Below, in pieces: positions 24,602 to 36,021 of a stretch of DNA of 64,000 nt. Under the pieces are notes generated by a model. It worked only from the letters and a program-made list of their open reading frames with translations. It did no database searches and was not told the DNA's origin. This DNA is from Chiua virens. Taxonomy: Eukaryota > Basidiomycota > Agaricomycetes > Boletales > Boletaceae. Position 1 is the first letter of the stretch. The number at the start of each line of letters is the position of its first letter. A program made the translations under genes and the position numbers. Location: assembly GCA_019787685.1 (NCBI GenBank), contig JAHNUO010000018.1, positions 310,001 through 374,000 on the forward strand. The letters are read 5' to 3'.

Positions 24602-24629
24602 CTAAGTAAGGGATCAATATTTCAAATTG

Positions 24630-24885
24630 GCTATGGCAGAGTGGGCAGAGCAGGCTGAGTGAGCAGAATGGGCAGAGTGGGCAGAGTGGCTAGTCTCGAA
24701 CCAATCCGTTTTGGTACCCTTGCTACACTCGGGATCAGCCGATTACCAAAACTGTTTGTTTTCAGTGTAGCCCGCTGCTTCCTAAAGAGTAACGGGTATC
24801 AAGACTGGCATCGGTTTAGGGTACTTATTACCAATTCTTGGGAGAACATAAGGCAGAGCAGAGCTGGCAGAGCAGGCCAGATGTT
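24630..24885. repeat. GGCAGAGTGG minisatellite-like array, two patches
   Basis: Near-tandem copies of a 9-10-bp GGGCAGAGT/GAGCAG word occur at about 24633-24690 and again at 24850-24885. The DNA between them is not repetitive. No gene in 24602-25163 is supported. Confidence 0.55.
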
Positions 24886-25163
24886 TACATAAGCTTAAGT
24901 TCCATGTATTGGGTCACGTACTTTGTAAGTGCATGGCAGTGAAATGATTCGTTTCAAATGCTATCCAGCATGCGCAGAGTAGTACTGTTAATGAAGAAGA
25001 CCGGTCCATCAAGAAGTCCAGTGTGAATGATTGCAGCTGGCCCACTGGGAGTTCGCAAGAAATATGCCCAACAGGAAGCACTGGACTTTTCTGTCAACTA
25101 TATTATTATGAAACTCAGTGGTGTGGCGCTGCTAGTACCAAGTCATTCGCGAGGCTTTCCACC

Positions 25164-25821
25164 ATGTCTGTGGCAGCTCCATCGCCTTTTTCTATGTCAG
25201 TTGCCGAAAGACTCGCTGCCCCCAGATCACCACACGCCCAAGCTTTTGATGACTCAAAATCAAGATTTTCACGATTCGGGTCCTCCCCTCTCAGAAAACA
25301 TATGCTTGACTGTTACCCAGCGCTCCCTCAGGCTGGATCTGATGGAGAACATACTTCACCTCACTCCGCAAAGAGACAGAAGGTGGTGAAAACATCTGTA
25401 AGTTCCCTGAGTCAAACATCCTCATGCCCGTACTCACTTTTGTCCAAAGTTCACCAATAGTTGAAACCCTGAAGTCAGGGACTATATGAACAAGCAAATA
25501 CTTGATCTTGCTCAAATGGGTCAGGAAGTTTACATTGCAAAGATGCAGTACCAGCGTCTTCATATGCAAGAGCTAGAGATGATAAGGGTCATTATGGGTG
25601 ATGAGTTGGAGGAAACCCAGGGATACCTTAATCAAATGGAGCACCAGATTGGTCAAATCCACCAGGATCTACTCGGTAGCATGTCAGGAGGTGATGCAGG
25701 ACAGTGGGCCTATCTCAGACTCTTTCCCATCTCTCAGGACAGTGCTCCGAGTTTTCGTGGGGCCTACAGTGCCAGGAGTTCGGAAGATGGCAACAGTACT
25801 ACTAGTTTGTTTTCGTTCTGA
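25164..25821 (+). CDS. Small hypothetical protein with C-terminal coiled coil
   Basis: Unrecognised. The first exon starts at an ATG in CACCATG context (25164) and encodes a Ser/Pro/Arg-rich segment ending SPHSAKRQKVVKTS, before a GTAAGT donor at about 25396. The second open segment (up to the TGA at 25819-25821) reads NKQILDLAQMGQEVYIAKMQ, then QRLHMQELEMIRVIMGDELE and NQMEHQIGQIHQDLLGSM. This is a heptad-rich stretch that should form a coiled coil. The acceptor that keeps the frame was not resolved. SAKRQKVVK looks like a nuclear localisation signal. It could be an independent small gene or a fragment of the repeat-associated hypothetical genes nearby. Confidence 0.4.
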
Positions 25822-27319
25822 CATTTCTCCAGCACCGTTTCGAATCTAAGTCGTTTACATACATACACTTATTGTTGCACACCTTGTAACTTTTAGAATT
25901 CCTGTTGTACGCTCGTCTCCCCAAATAAAAATCTCCATTAAACAAATGGATCCCATGTCTGTAGTGAATGGGAATAATGTTACCACTTGACGACTCAACG
26001 ACCGAGTCAGCTCTCCTCCAGTCAAAATCCACCAAGCGAGCCTTAGCAAGGTATCGCCACACTATGCGCTGATTCACTCCTCGATGTGCCTCACTGCGAC
26101 GTCGCGTGACTCTCAGAGTCCATTCAACTTGAATGAGCATGACCATTGCGCGCTGTACTAATCCAACTCTTCTAATGTGTCTTCTAAGACCAATGTGTAC
26201 AGCCAGTCACTGACTTGAATTATCCCATCTCATACTCCCTAGCATGTCGCCTCACACTTGCTCAAGGCGATGGGATGCAGCCAATACGCTTTGATTACAT
26301 AACTTCAGCATGCCAGTGAGTGAGGCTACGCGTAGGTGACTATATGCTAGAGTAACAGCGAGTGACGTATGGCAGCGGCTGTTGCGGAGGCCATTTTGGA
26401 CAGTCACAATGCATCTGGTCATAGTGACGTCAGAACTTGAGTGCCATGATTTGCGATTGACATATTAAGGTAGGGCAATGAGAGGACTAGTAGTGCAACT
26501 AAACTAGGTTCGCGTCTGAGGAACTTTGATAATCAGATAACACAATACATACCTTGGAAAGGTATACTTACGAACAGCACGATACTATGATGAAATGAGT
26601 AATAACCAGACAACAGTGCTGAGTGGTCCCTTTTGAAGTTCTCGAGGGCAACTGTATGACTGGCAACGTTCCCATAAAGTTGGTCAAACAAACACCTCCA
26701 ACAAGCACTGCCAACAAGCAGACCCTAAACTTTGAGTATGTCTCACGATGAGCATGCTTACGACGTTGACACATCAATCAAATATTGCACCTGTACAGAA
26801 TCCATCCACCCTTTGAACGACTTTTCGACAAAGGTCACAGTCTCAGGAAGCAATTCGGCAGCTCACTCGCGTTTGTGGGAAAGATCATACGTGAAGATTT
26901 ACCAACTCTTGTGAACATTTACTGACCCACAGAACACTGGTGAAGGGGCCGCTTCCACGCACAGTTCTGGCCCGGGCTGTCCAGAAAATTATGTTGCATC
27001 TAGTACATATATTATAGTGCTGTGGGTTGAAACGAGCTGATTTGTAAGATAGAAATACCTGTGTTCCCACAGCACGGCGATCTTGATCAGGCTGCCAACG
27101 ATGAAGCAACATACGTGAATTATTTATATTTCAATCAGACTGGAGCTTCCATTCTCACGCAAAGTTTACGACTTGGATCTCAGGCTGGTTCGTGTTCTTA
27201 ATTATGTATTCATGGGGTTCATATCCTTTCAAGTTGCAACATAGGTACAACAAGCCACAGCAAGCCGTATTCACAGCAGCAGCAATGATCACCAAGTTGG
27301 GCTACTATATAGTGCCCCT
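25822..27319. other. No supported gene
   Basis: Mixed-composition DNA with no recognisable coding stretch on either strand. Open stretches are under 115 codons and lack consistent composition. Confidence 0.4.
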
Positions 27320-27415
27320 GGTTATTCACCGTCTGCTAGGACTGCTGATGAGATAATAGCAAATACTGGTTATTCGCCGTCTGCTAGGACTGCTGATGAG
27401 ATAATAGTAAATACT
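27320..27415. repeat. 48-bp tandem repeat, two copies plus a degenerate third
   Basis: Bases 27320-27367 and 27368-27415 repeat GGTTATTC(A/G)CCGTCTGCTAGG... with two differences. A third, weaker copy (CCGTCTGCTGGGACTTCTGG) is at about 27483-27520. Nothing else is seen between here and the LTR at 27675. Confidence 0.85.
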
Positions 27416-27674
27416 GGTGAGCCGCCATTCTGCTTGATGGGGATTTGATCGCCAAGCCTAGCTATTGAATGGGTTCAGTTTTCCCGTCTGCTGGGACTTC
27501 TGGCGAGATAAGGCCACAGTAAATCATCGTGAGGCCCTATTGGTCAAGTGAGAACCATGAAACTCCCCATATATTGATCAATAGATTCTTGGTCCCACCT
27601 CTCCATGAGTTCCACATCCAACGCCATTCCATGTCAAACACTAACCTGACTTATGCCAACTTGAATCTAGTTGG

Positions 27675-28105
27675 TGTTACGATACCAACTTTTCCTCACT
27701 TAACAACTCCAACGTTCAATCTATTCTAAAGATAACATGCCTCATGTCAAGGCTGTCCAAAGGATCATATCCGATTGGCTGCCACAATAACACAGCATCC
27801 ATCACCTCATGCCCTTATCTATTCATTTCCCTTATCACTGACTCATCATTGGCAGTGCAAGGCTATGCTCTTATCTATGACTCATATCTATTCACACCTT
27901 ATCATCCAATAGGATACATTATGCTTATCTACGTAGTTCATACTCAGATTAGAACTCCAACATCCATGTAGTATATAAACCCCATGAATCTAAGCCAGAG
28001 AGCTCTAACAAAGTTCTCTTGGAGTTTTCGCCTCTTCACTGGACTGAACCCCCTCTTCACTCAACCATTACACTTTACAGTCTAGTATTGTTCTAGGTTG
28101 TTTCA
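27675..28105 (+). repeat. 5' LTR of the Ty3 chromovirus
   Basis: 431 bp, TG...CA ends, identical by eye to the 3' copy. TATATAAACCCC at about 27970 is a likely promoter TATA box. No clear tRNA primer-binding site follows (TTAGAACTTTGTTGC), so the priming mode is open. Confidence 0.95.
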
Positions 28106-28307
28106 TTAGAACTTTGTTGCTTTCTTTGCCATCGACACTACTGTCAAGTCCCTTGACCTCATCGTAGCTGTCTTACCACTAAACAAGGAACAAGCGCAAG
28201 GAGTAAGTCACAACCTTTGAACGGAAGATTTTATCAGCTTCAAATAAGCCGCTCGAGACCCAAGGTCCATATAGTGCAGCAGCCAATAGTGCACTTTTTG
28301 TCGCTTA

Positions 28308-28900
28308 TTGTCCTCTTTACTGAGACCACAAAAAACAGTGACTGGTTTACCTCTTTCTGCCATCGCAGCAGCTCAGGAAGCTTACCCTGATCTCGTCAAC
28401 GAACCCTACGTCTTCAACACTGCCTACCTCGCAGAAGTTGTCGCTCTCAAGGACCTTGATCCCGAAGACCATACCGACACAGAGATATTCCATGCCTTAT
28501 TAGGCCATTTCTTAGGGGAAACTACTCCCTTATCAGACTACTCAACCACCAGAGAGTCAACCCGGTCCGACAGCCCGGAACTTAGGTATCCAACACAGGA
28601 AGTTGAGGTTAAGTGCGAATATTTTCCCGCTCCCATTCCCGAAAGAGAACCATCACCATTTCCACCTGCTCCATTATGAGAGCCCTCTGAGGAAAGTTTA
28701 GGAGACCCAAATGATTGGCTCCCACCTCAAGAGATTGAAAGGAGAAATGCAAGGACGGATCTAGAGAGAAAGAGGATACTTAGGCGCTATAAAGCTAACC
28801 GAGTCCCATCTCGCATCCACCCCTATTCCCAATACGATAATTTCAACTTCCCTTCTTTACGACCTAGAAATACTCTTAGGATCCCTTCCAGATACCTCTA
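28308..28900 (+). pseudogene. Extra ORF 1 upstream of gag, acidic, one in-frame stop
   Basis: A frame of about 195 codons between LTR and gag. It begins without an ATG (TTGTCCTCT at 28308) and reads AIAAAQEAYPDLVNEPYVFN, then DPEDHTDTEIFHALLGHFLG, then a Pro/Glu-rich stretch. An in-frame TGA at 28677-28679 is followed by continued coding (EPSEESLGDPNDWLPPQEIE, RRNARTDLERKRILRRYKAN) to a TAA near 28900. Not recognised as gag, env or a known accessory protein. The missing ATG may have been lost or be supplied by splicing. Confidence 0.6.
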
Positions 28901-28915
28901 AATAGAAATTCTTTT

Positions 28916-29161
28916 ATGTCTTGGGAACTCATTGCAATCGCACTCATCATCTCCTGCACTCTCACCACCTACTTTTTCGGCTACATTGCATTCTACCTTA
29001 CAAACAAGGTACAAGAATCTCAAAGGCCAATTTACGTCTCTATCAAACGACAAGACTACCCTTTCGCAGTCACCTTCGGTCTCTTCTCACCCTACAAAGA
29101 ATATGGAACAGCCACCACTAACGCCTGGGGAGCACCTGAACCAACCGCTGACGCTTGGTAA
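28916..29161 (+). CDS. Extra ORF 2: small membrane-type protein upstream of gag
   Basis: An 81-codon ORF with a proper ATG at 28916. Residues 4-29 (ELIAIALIISCTLTTYFFGY and on) form one strong hydrophobic segment followed by LTNKVQESQRP, as in a signal-anchored membrane protein. The rest is soluble. Its TAA stop is separated from the gag ATG by only two bases (TAAATATG), which suggests termination-coupled reinitiation or remnants of one fused frame. No homologue recognised. It is intact in this copy. Confidence 0.6.
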   Translation: MSWELIAIALIISCTLTTYFFGYIAFYLTNKVQESQRPIYVSIKRQDYPFAVTFGLFSPYKEYGTATTNAWGAPEPTADAW

Positions 29162-29163
29162 AT

Positions 29164-30171
29164 ATGTCCGGATACACCTACGCCACCGCTCTCAAAGATC
29201 TCAACAACCAATCGTTGAATGATGGGGATCGTCTCACAGCATCGGCTTGGCTGGTCCAAGAACTAACCAATGTAGTCGCAACATTGGAAAACAAAATAAA
29301 TGCCTCCACGGCCGCTCCAGCAACCACTTCATCTAAAGTTGAGATATTCACAGACCCCGGTCTCTATGACGGAGATCAAACCAAATTCGAAGAATGGTGG
29401 GCAAAGATGAAAGGATGGCTCGACATCAATCAGAGAGCAATCGCTCCTGATTCACACCATGCAGTACTCGCAGTACTCTCACGTCTCAAAGGAGCAAAAA
29501 GCTCACAATTCGCTGAGACAAGATTAGCTCAAGGTTCTAAACTCACATGGGCACAGCTAGTCGTGGACATAGAAGGAATGTTCCGACAAAACAATAAAGT
29601 GGACTGGGCTCAAACCCAATTGGAAAACCTTAAACAAGGAACCATGAGGGTAGAGGATTTCATAGTCCGCTGGGAAAATCTGTGGCAACAAGCCCAGATC
29701 GATCCCACACATGCCATAAGACTTCTGGAAACGAATACCGCCAGAAGCATCATCTTCCAAATATTCAAAGACGGACAACGGCAAGATCCGAATGATCCGA
29801 TCTATACAAACTCCGCACACCCTGCTTTCATAAAAGACAGAAATGAAGCAGTGACCAAATACCTCGCCGTAATTCGCACAGCAGGAAACTCCTTCGAATC
29901 CATTAACTATGTCCAAGGAGAAAAGAATTGGAAATCCAAAGATCCAAATGCCATGGACATTGGAGCTCTCACCTATGAGAAAGATGAAGATGGCTGGTTT
30001 ACCGGCAAAGAAGTAAGATCTATGGGTCAAAAAAAACCCAACCCGAACCACAAGTGTTACAACTGTGGAGGGACAGGACACTTCCCGAAGGAATGTCCCA
30101 AACCAAAAGTGCAATGTCCTGATTGCAAATACTATGCCAGCAACCACAAAGCCACATGTGGAAAGACTTGA
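29164..30171 (+). CDS. gag: Ty3 gag polyprotein with CCHC zinc knuckle
   Basis: Capsid/nucleocapsid protein. The start was chosen at ATG 29164 (MSGYTYATALKDLNNQ). The capsid-like region (KFEEWWAKMKGWLDINQ, WAQLVVDIEGMFRQNN, VEDFIVRWENLWQQAQ) is typical of chromovirus gag. The nucleocapsid knuckle CYNCGGTGHFPKEC lies near residue 299, followed by a second Cys cluster (CPDCKYYASNHKATC). The TGA at 30169-30171 appears to be a mutation rather than the natural end, because the same frame continues (KARSTTQQKEAPKAS) to further TGAs at 30256 and 30337. Confidence 0.92.
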   Translation: MSGYTYATALKDLNNQSLNDGDRLTASAWLVQELTNVVATLENKINASTAAPATTSSKVEIFTDPGLYDGDQTKFEEWWAKMKGWLDINQRAIAPDSHHAVLAVLSRLKGAKSSQFAETRLAQGSKLTWAQLVVDIEGMFRQNNKVDWAQTQLENLKQGTMRVEDFIVRWENLWQQAQIDPTHAIRLLETNTARSIIFQIFKDGQRQDPNDPIYTNSAHPAFIKDRNEAVTKYLAVIRTAGNSFESINYVQGEKNWKSKDPNAMDIGALTYEKDEDGWFTGKEVRSMGQKKPNPNHKCYNCGGTGHFPKECPKPKVQCPDCKYYASNHKATCGKT

Positions 30172-33100
30172 AAAGCGAGGTCAACCACACAACAAAAAGA
30201 AGCCCCTAAAGCCTCGACTTCCTCAGTCCCGGAAAAGGACCCTTTTGCAGCCATCTGAGGAATGAACCCTGAAGAAGTACAAGCATATTATTACGACAAA
30301 TATGAAACCGAAAAGAAGGGAAAAGGCAAAGCGAACTGAGTAAACTGGGATCTCATGTTCGCACCCTTCCTAAAGAATATGAAAACATGGTCTCTTTAAA
30401 GTTTGATTTCAAATACTCCAAAATACCTCCCCGGCAAGAGGATAAACTACCTAAATCACCAAAACAACAGAAAATGAAAGCGTTGACAGCGTCTCTGCAG
30501 AGCGTGGTGGACATGATAGTTCCGTGCTTAATTCTGTCCCAAAACAAATACCCAATGGGTCTTTCATTAGATCTACATCGGTAGAAAAAGAAATAGTACT
30601 ACCAATTTTGGTATCCCCAGTAAACCAAATTGGTTATGTTGGAGCAAAAGCACTTTTAGATAGTGGAGCTAATGCCATCTTCATACACGAGGATTATGTC
30701 ACAAAGCATAAACTTCCCACACATGCGCTTCCCCATGCCATTCAAGTCTTCAACGTTGACGGAACCAAGAATCAAGCAGGTTCCATTACTCACGCCACAC
30801 AAATCCTGATTGATTACAAAGGTCACAGAGAGATAGTGGATGCCGAAATTACCAACCTTGGAAAGAATGACCTTATCCTCGGATATACATGGTTAAAGCA
30901 CCACAATCCCCATATAGACTGGACTACAGGATCAGTTGTAATGCGGAGATGTCCTGAATCATGTCACACGCAAGACGAAGACAACTTCTTGGATTCCATT
31001 ATCGCAGAAGAACTTAGATATGCAAACTCTATCGCGGAATCACGTATTTTTACCGCAAACATGGAAACTCCACCTTCTCCTCCTAAGGAATGCACTCTTG
31101 AAGAGATGGTCCCACGAGAATATATGAAATATGCTAAAGTATTTGGAAAAATGGAATCTGAAAGAATACCATTACACAAACCATGGGATCACAGCATTGA
31201 CCTAAAAGAGTCTTTCGTTCCTAAAAAGGGTCGCTTAATACCCCTCTCTGTCACAGAACAAGAGGAGGTCTCCGCATTTATTGATGACCAATTAAAGAAA
31301 GGTTACATCAGACCCTCTAAATCGGGACAAACATCTCCGGTCTTCTTCGTTCCCAAGAAAGATGGAAAGAAGCGTATGGTCCAGGATTACCGATACCTAA
31401 ACAAACATACAACCAAAAATAACTATCCCTTGCCGCTTATATCATAGCTTGTGGACAAACTAAAAGACGCTAAGCTATTTACTAAAATGGATCTCCGATG
31501 GGGATACAATAACGTACACATCAAAGAAGGCGACGAATGGAAAGCAGCTTTTGTCTGCCACCACGGGTCATTCGAACCCATCGTCATGTACTTCGGATTA
31601 TGTAACTCACTGGCCACATTTCAAACCATGATGAACGAAATCTTTGCCGATATGAATGACGTCGTTGTCGTATACATCGATGACCTTATGATATTCACAA
31701 ATACCGACAATTATGAAACTCATGACAAAATTGTACTCGAAGTGCTTAAACGCCTTCAAGAAAACAACCTTTACGTAAAACCAGAAAAATGCTTCTTTCG
31801 CGTAAAAGAAGTGGACTTCCTCAGAATGATCGTGGGAACTGATGGGATTAAAATGATAACGAAAAGACCAAAGCAGTAGCCGAATGGCCAACTCCCACAT
31901 CAGTCAAACACATCAGAAGTTTCCTCGGACTTGCCAACTTCTATCGCAGATTCATTAAAGATTATGGAAAAATAGCACGACCATTACATGACCTTACTAA
32001 AAAGGATCAGAAATTCGAATGGACCTTCGCTTGTGACAAAGCATTCACTATGCTTAAAAAGGCATTTACGACAGCCCCTATCCTTGCTTATCCGGATCAG
32101 AATGCCAAATACCACCTAGAATGCGATTCATCGGATTTCACAATGGGAGCAGTTCTCTCTTTAGAAAAAGAAGGACTTTGGCACCCTGTCGCTTACAATA
32201 GCCACTCTATGACCCCAGAAGAACGGAACTACCCGATTGCTGACAAAGAAATGCTCTCAGTTATCCGTTCATTGGAACTATGGCGCCACTATCTTGAGGG
32301 TGCAAAACACGAATTTGAAATATGGAATGACCACCAGAACCTTACATGGTTTATGACACGCCAAGATCTTAACCAAAGACAAGCGAGATGGGCACAATAC
32401 CTCTCATGGTTTAATTTCACTTGGCACCACAAGGCTGGAGTCACTATGGGAAAAGCAGACACTCTAAGTAGAAGAGAGGATCACACGATTGGAATCAAAG
32501 ATGATAACAAAGGAATCCTTCTCATGGATCCATCTAAGATCAGATCAGCCGTCACTCTCCTTTACAATGGCAATCAATTTCTATCAGATATTCAACATGA
32601 AACTATGAAATTACCACCTAATGCCATGAAACATCTACTGTCTATCAGATATAAAGTCGAGGACGCCTTCCTTAGAAAGGGGGATAGAATCTTCATTCCG
32701 GATGCATTACGCACCAAATCTATAACCATGTTTCATGACACACCTGAAGCCGGACATCCCGGTTATGACAAAACTTTAGAACTTCTCTCACAACCCTATA
32801 TTTGGCCTTGAATGAATGAAGAAGTCAAAAATTATGTCTCACACTGTGAAAGATGCGCTCGTTTCAAAGGTTCTAATCAGAAAACAGCAGGACTCCTACA
32901 ACCCTTAGAAACACTGTCATTACCATGGGAAGATATCTCAGCAGATTTTATCACAGATCTCCCACTTTCACACTCCTATGATTCAATTCTCACAGTCGTG
33001 GATCGATTCTCTAAAGAAGTCGAATTCATCCCATGTCACAAAACGTGTACATCTATGGATCTCGCTAAACTATATCTCTCACACATATGGAAACATCATG

Positions 33101-34176
33101 GCCTCCCTAAAACCATCATGTCAGATAGAGGACCACAATTCGCCTCCCAACTTATGAAAGATATATGCTCAGGGTTAAAAATAACACCCAAATTAAGCAC
33201 CGCACATCATCCACAAACAGATGGACAATCGAAACGAATGAATCGAGAAGTGCAACAGTATCTTCGCATGTTCTGTGCTGAGAAAGATAACACATGGGCT
33301 GATTGGCTTCCTCTCGCACAATTCTCATATAACAGCAAGAAACACACTGCCACTAAATTCTCACCATTCGAAATCACACGTTCTTACGTTCCAAGGATGG
33401 GAATTATGCCACAATCTATGAAAAACCCGGCTGCTCAGAACTACATCACAGATTTCTCCGAAGTTCTAGAACAAACCAAATCTAATATAGATAAAGCCAT
33501 GGAACACATGAAAATTTTTGCAGATAAATCAAGATCAGAACCTCCCTCTTATTCAATTGGTGATAAGGTCTGGCTCTCAACTGCAAACCTAAAAATAAAA
33601 CAACACCCCAAATTCACAGACAAGTGGATTGGACCCTATGACATAATATCCATGCATGGTCCAAATGCCTTAAAACTTCGACTCCCATGCACTATGCGAA
33701 TACACCCAGTCGTAAACATTTCTCAAGTCAAACCTTATAAGGAACATCTTCCTGATCAACCAGTTTAGAAACCACAGCCTATAGTAATTGGAGATGACCG
33801 AGAAAAAGAATTTGAAGCAGACTACATAGTCGATTCCCGAATGAAGGGACGCCGCTTAGAATATCTCATACACTGGAAGGGTTATGATAATGACGAAAGA
33901 ACTTGGGAACCTCTAAAGAATCTGAAGAATGCACCGGATCTCATCTCAGATTTCCACGAAGCACACCCAGATGCCCCAAGAAAATTAAAAGTCACACAAC
34001 CCAAATTCAACTCCATGTTTCGAACTTATGAAAATAAAACCCAATCCAAAGATGAGGATAGTCTCCATTGTCTCAATTATGAAATAGATCATTTGGAGCT
34101 TGATCAACAGAAGGGGGATAGTGTTACGATACCAACTTTTCCTCACTTAACAACTCCAACGTTCAATCTATTCTAA
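30172..34176 (+). pseudogene. pol: Ty3 pol: protease, RT, RNase H, integrase, chromodomain
   Basis: Domains in order: protease with LLDSGANAIF (30655), RT with FVPKKDGKKRMVQDYRYLN and YIDDLMIF (about 31675), RNase H (ECDSSDFTMGAVLS, 32120), integrase zinc finger (H...H...CERCARF), integrase core D-D-E (ADFITDLP, SDRGPQF, NREVQQY), and chromodomain (LIHWKGYDNDERTWEP, 33866). In-frame stops are TGA 30256 and 30337, TAG 31445, TGA 32809 and TAG 33766. There is a one-base loss near 31854 (GIKM then frame change) and changes near 30360 and 30510. The last codons and the TAA (34174-34176) lie inside the 3' LTR. Not functional as it stands. Confidence 0.93.
34108..34121 (+). other. Polypurine tract
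   Basis: CAGAAGGGGGATAG directly precedes the TG of the 3' LTR. This is the expected site for plus-strand priming. Confidence 0.75.
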
Positions 34177-34552
34177 AGATAACATGCCTCATGTCAAGGC
34201 TGTCCAAAGGATCATATCCGATTGGCTGCCACAATAACACAGCATCCATCACCTCATGCCCTTATCTATTCATTTCCCTTATCACTGACTCATCATTGGC
34301 AGTGCAAGGCTATGCTCTTATCTATGACTCATATCTATTCACACCTTATCATCCAATAGGATACATTATGCTTATCTACGTAGTTCATACTCAGATTAGA
34401 ACTCCAACATCCATGTAGTATATAAACCCCATGAATCTAAGCCAGAGAGCTCTAACAAAGTTCTCTTGGAGTTTTCGCCTCTTCACTGGACTGAACCCCC
34501 TCTTCACTCAACCATTACACTTTACAGTCTAGTATTGTTCTAGGTTGTTTCA
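34122..34552 (+). repeat. 3' LTR of the Ty3 chromovirus
   Basis: 431 bp, identical by eye to the 5' LTR, followed by the target duplication GTTGG. Confidence 0.95.
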
Positions 34553-34654
34553 GTTGGTCTACATCATGATGCCTCCTGACAGGTAAATCCCCACCCACTA
34601 CTCAAGTCTGAGCCTTCCTCTCATTTTTGGGATCTGTAGCCGGATGGCCATGAA

Positions 34655-36021
34655 TGTGGATTCTTCGACACCACCTTTTGTGCTGGTGGAGCCCCTTATC
34701 ATATGGATCCTACATCTGAGCTCCCCGGCGGTTACTACTCTGAATTAGGTACACAAGAACTGCCTCTACCAACAATTGCGCAGAGTGCCAGTCGGTCCAC
34801 ATCCCACAGCCTGCCCACTTCAGTGAGTATTGGAGAGGACAGTCTGGATGACAAGATCCGCAAGAGCGATCTCCCACCTCCCGACAAGCGGAACGTCAAT
34901 CTAGCATTGGACCTTGTTATCTTCAATGCGATCTTGAGTGGGAAGTGGGACAACGTAGAGTCCAAATATTTGATTCAAGCCGGTATGAAAAAGGGACACA
35001 GTTTGTTTAGTATCATTTTCTACTATTCCAGTGACTTGATCAAATTATTCTAGTGACCGCTTAGAGTGAAAAAATATGGAGAATGGTGGGTTGACCATTT
35101 TCCCGTCATGCAGACTAATCTGTTTTCTGTAGTTGGTCAACCAAGTGCATACATTCCGCAGCAAAATGGCAAAGGCGGCAGAGACCTATGCAGAACTGTA
35201 TGATCTGCCCTCAATTGTTGATCCCGACGGACTCCTGCCTCCCACAGCAAATTTGGATGCCATCTGTACGTATTGCGAAGAAATACACTCTCCCAAAAAT
35301 TGGAAGATCTATTATCTCCACGAGAGCGACACAAAGACAGTGAGTTCATATTGAACATTGATGTCACATACCCTTGACGAGAACTACAAGCGAAAGTTCA
35401 ATTTATTTTCCAATCCCACCTTCTTGCTGTTCCACTCAGAATTCTGGTACACGCATGCCATGTCCCTGGTTTGGCACCAGGAGAGTATCCCATGGAACAC
35501 GACCCCCCTCCAACTATTGTCTATATCAGCTGCCGCCGTAAGTCTCTCAACTCCTGAAAACAAGTAGTGGACTGACATTGCTCGTTCCAGCTAGCCTGTG
35601 GCCTCCGCCGGGTGTGGCAGCCGCAAGTTACTATGGCAAAGTCGAAGAGAAAGCGCACCGTTCGTTATTCAGCAAACTACCACAAACAACAAATCATTTA
35701 CGGGATGGAGAAGACACTTCTTCACGAGTGTCCAGATACCAGATGTGCATTCCAACAGCTGCTACACCAGGTTCACGAAGACGGGTTGTGAGTGAAATAA
35801 TTTAAATTTATATGTCGTAACTATACTAAGTGCTAAACAGACAGCTCAAGGCTTCCAGACAATCAACCGACGAGTTTTTTATACCCTCTGCAATGGATAT
35901 GAGATCGCTGCAGCTCAACACCTATGCCACTCAGCCGCTGGGCATATCTCAGGCCATTGCTGGCCCAAGTTCACAGGGATTGGTCGCTTATGACGATCCA
36001 GGTTGGGTGTTGATGCATTGA
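34655..36021 (+). CDS. Hypothetical spliced protein, repeat-associated
   Basis: Unrecognised plus-strand gene starting just beyond the Ty3 insertion. Exon pieces begin DGHECGFFDTTFCAGGAPYH after an AG, then GGYYSELGTQELPLP and KRNVNLALDLVIFNAILSGK, ending at a GTATGA donor near 34982. KKYGEWW then leads via a short intron to LVNQVHTFRSKMAKAAETYA, ELYDLPSIVDPDGLLPP, FLLFHSEFWYTHAMSL, LACGLRRVWQPQVTMAK and SANYHKQQIIYGMEKTLLHE with CPDTRCAFQQLLHQVHEDG. A Ser-rich end (GISQAIAGPSSQG) stops at 36021. The architecture loosely recalls DUF6532 proteins but I cannot confirm it. The Ty3 element may have landed in its 5' region. Confidence 0.4.

Larger units (their letters stand above)
27675..34552 (+). 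mobile_element. Full-length Ty3-type chromovirus LTR retrotransposon
   Basis: A structurally complete element of 6,878 bp. Both LTRs are 431 bp, start TGTTACGATACC and end TTGTTTCA, and appear identical along their length. The 5-bp target duplication GTTGG is at 27670-27674 and 34553-34557. Internal order is two extra ORFs, gag with a CCHC knuckle, protease, reverse transcriptase, RNase H, integrase and a C-terminal chromodomain, so it is a chromovirus of the fungal Ty3 lineage. A purine-rich tract abuts the 3' LTR. Coding capacity is broken by at least seven in-frame TGA/TAG codons and at least two or three frame changes, so it is non-autonomous despite its young structure. Confidence 0.96.

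Noticed and set aside
24685..24860. Possible tRNA-like sequence (GAACCAATCC)
   Set aside because: No matching acceptor stem or anticodon arm could be folded around it.
27744..27971. 75-codon ORF repeated identically at 34191-34418
   Set aside because: It lies inside the LTRs; the identity is explained by LTR duplication and there is no coding signature.
29557..30147. Minus-strand ORF of 196 codons
   Set aside because: Antisense shadow of the Ty3 gag gene, with no domain of its own.
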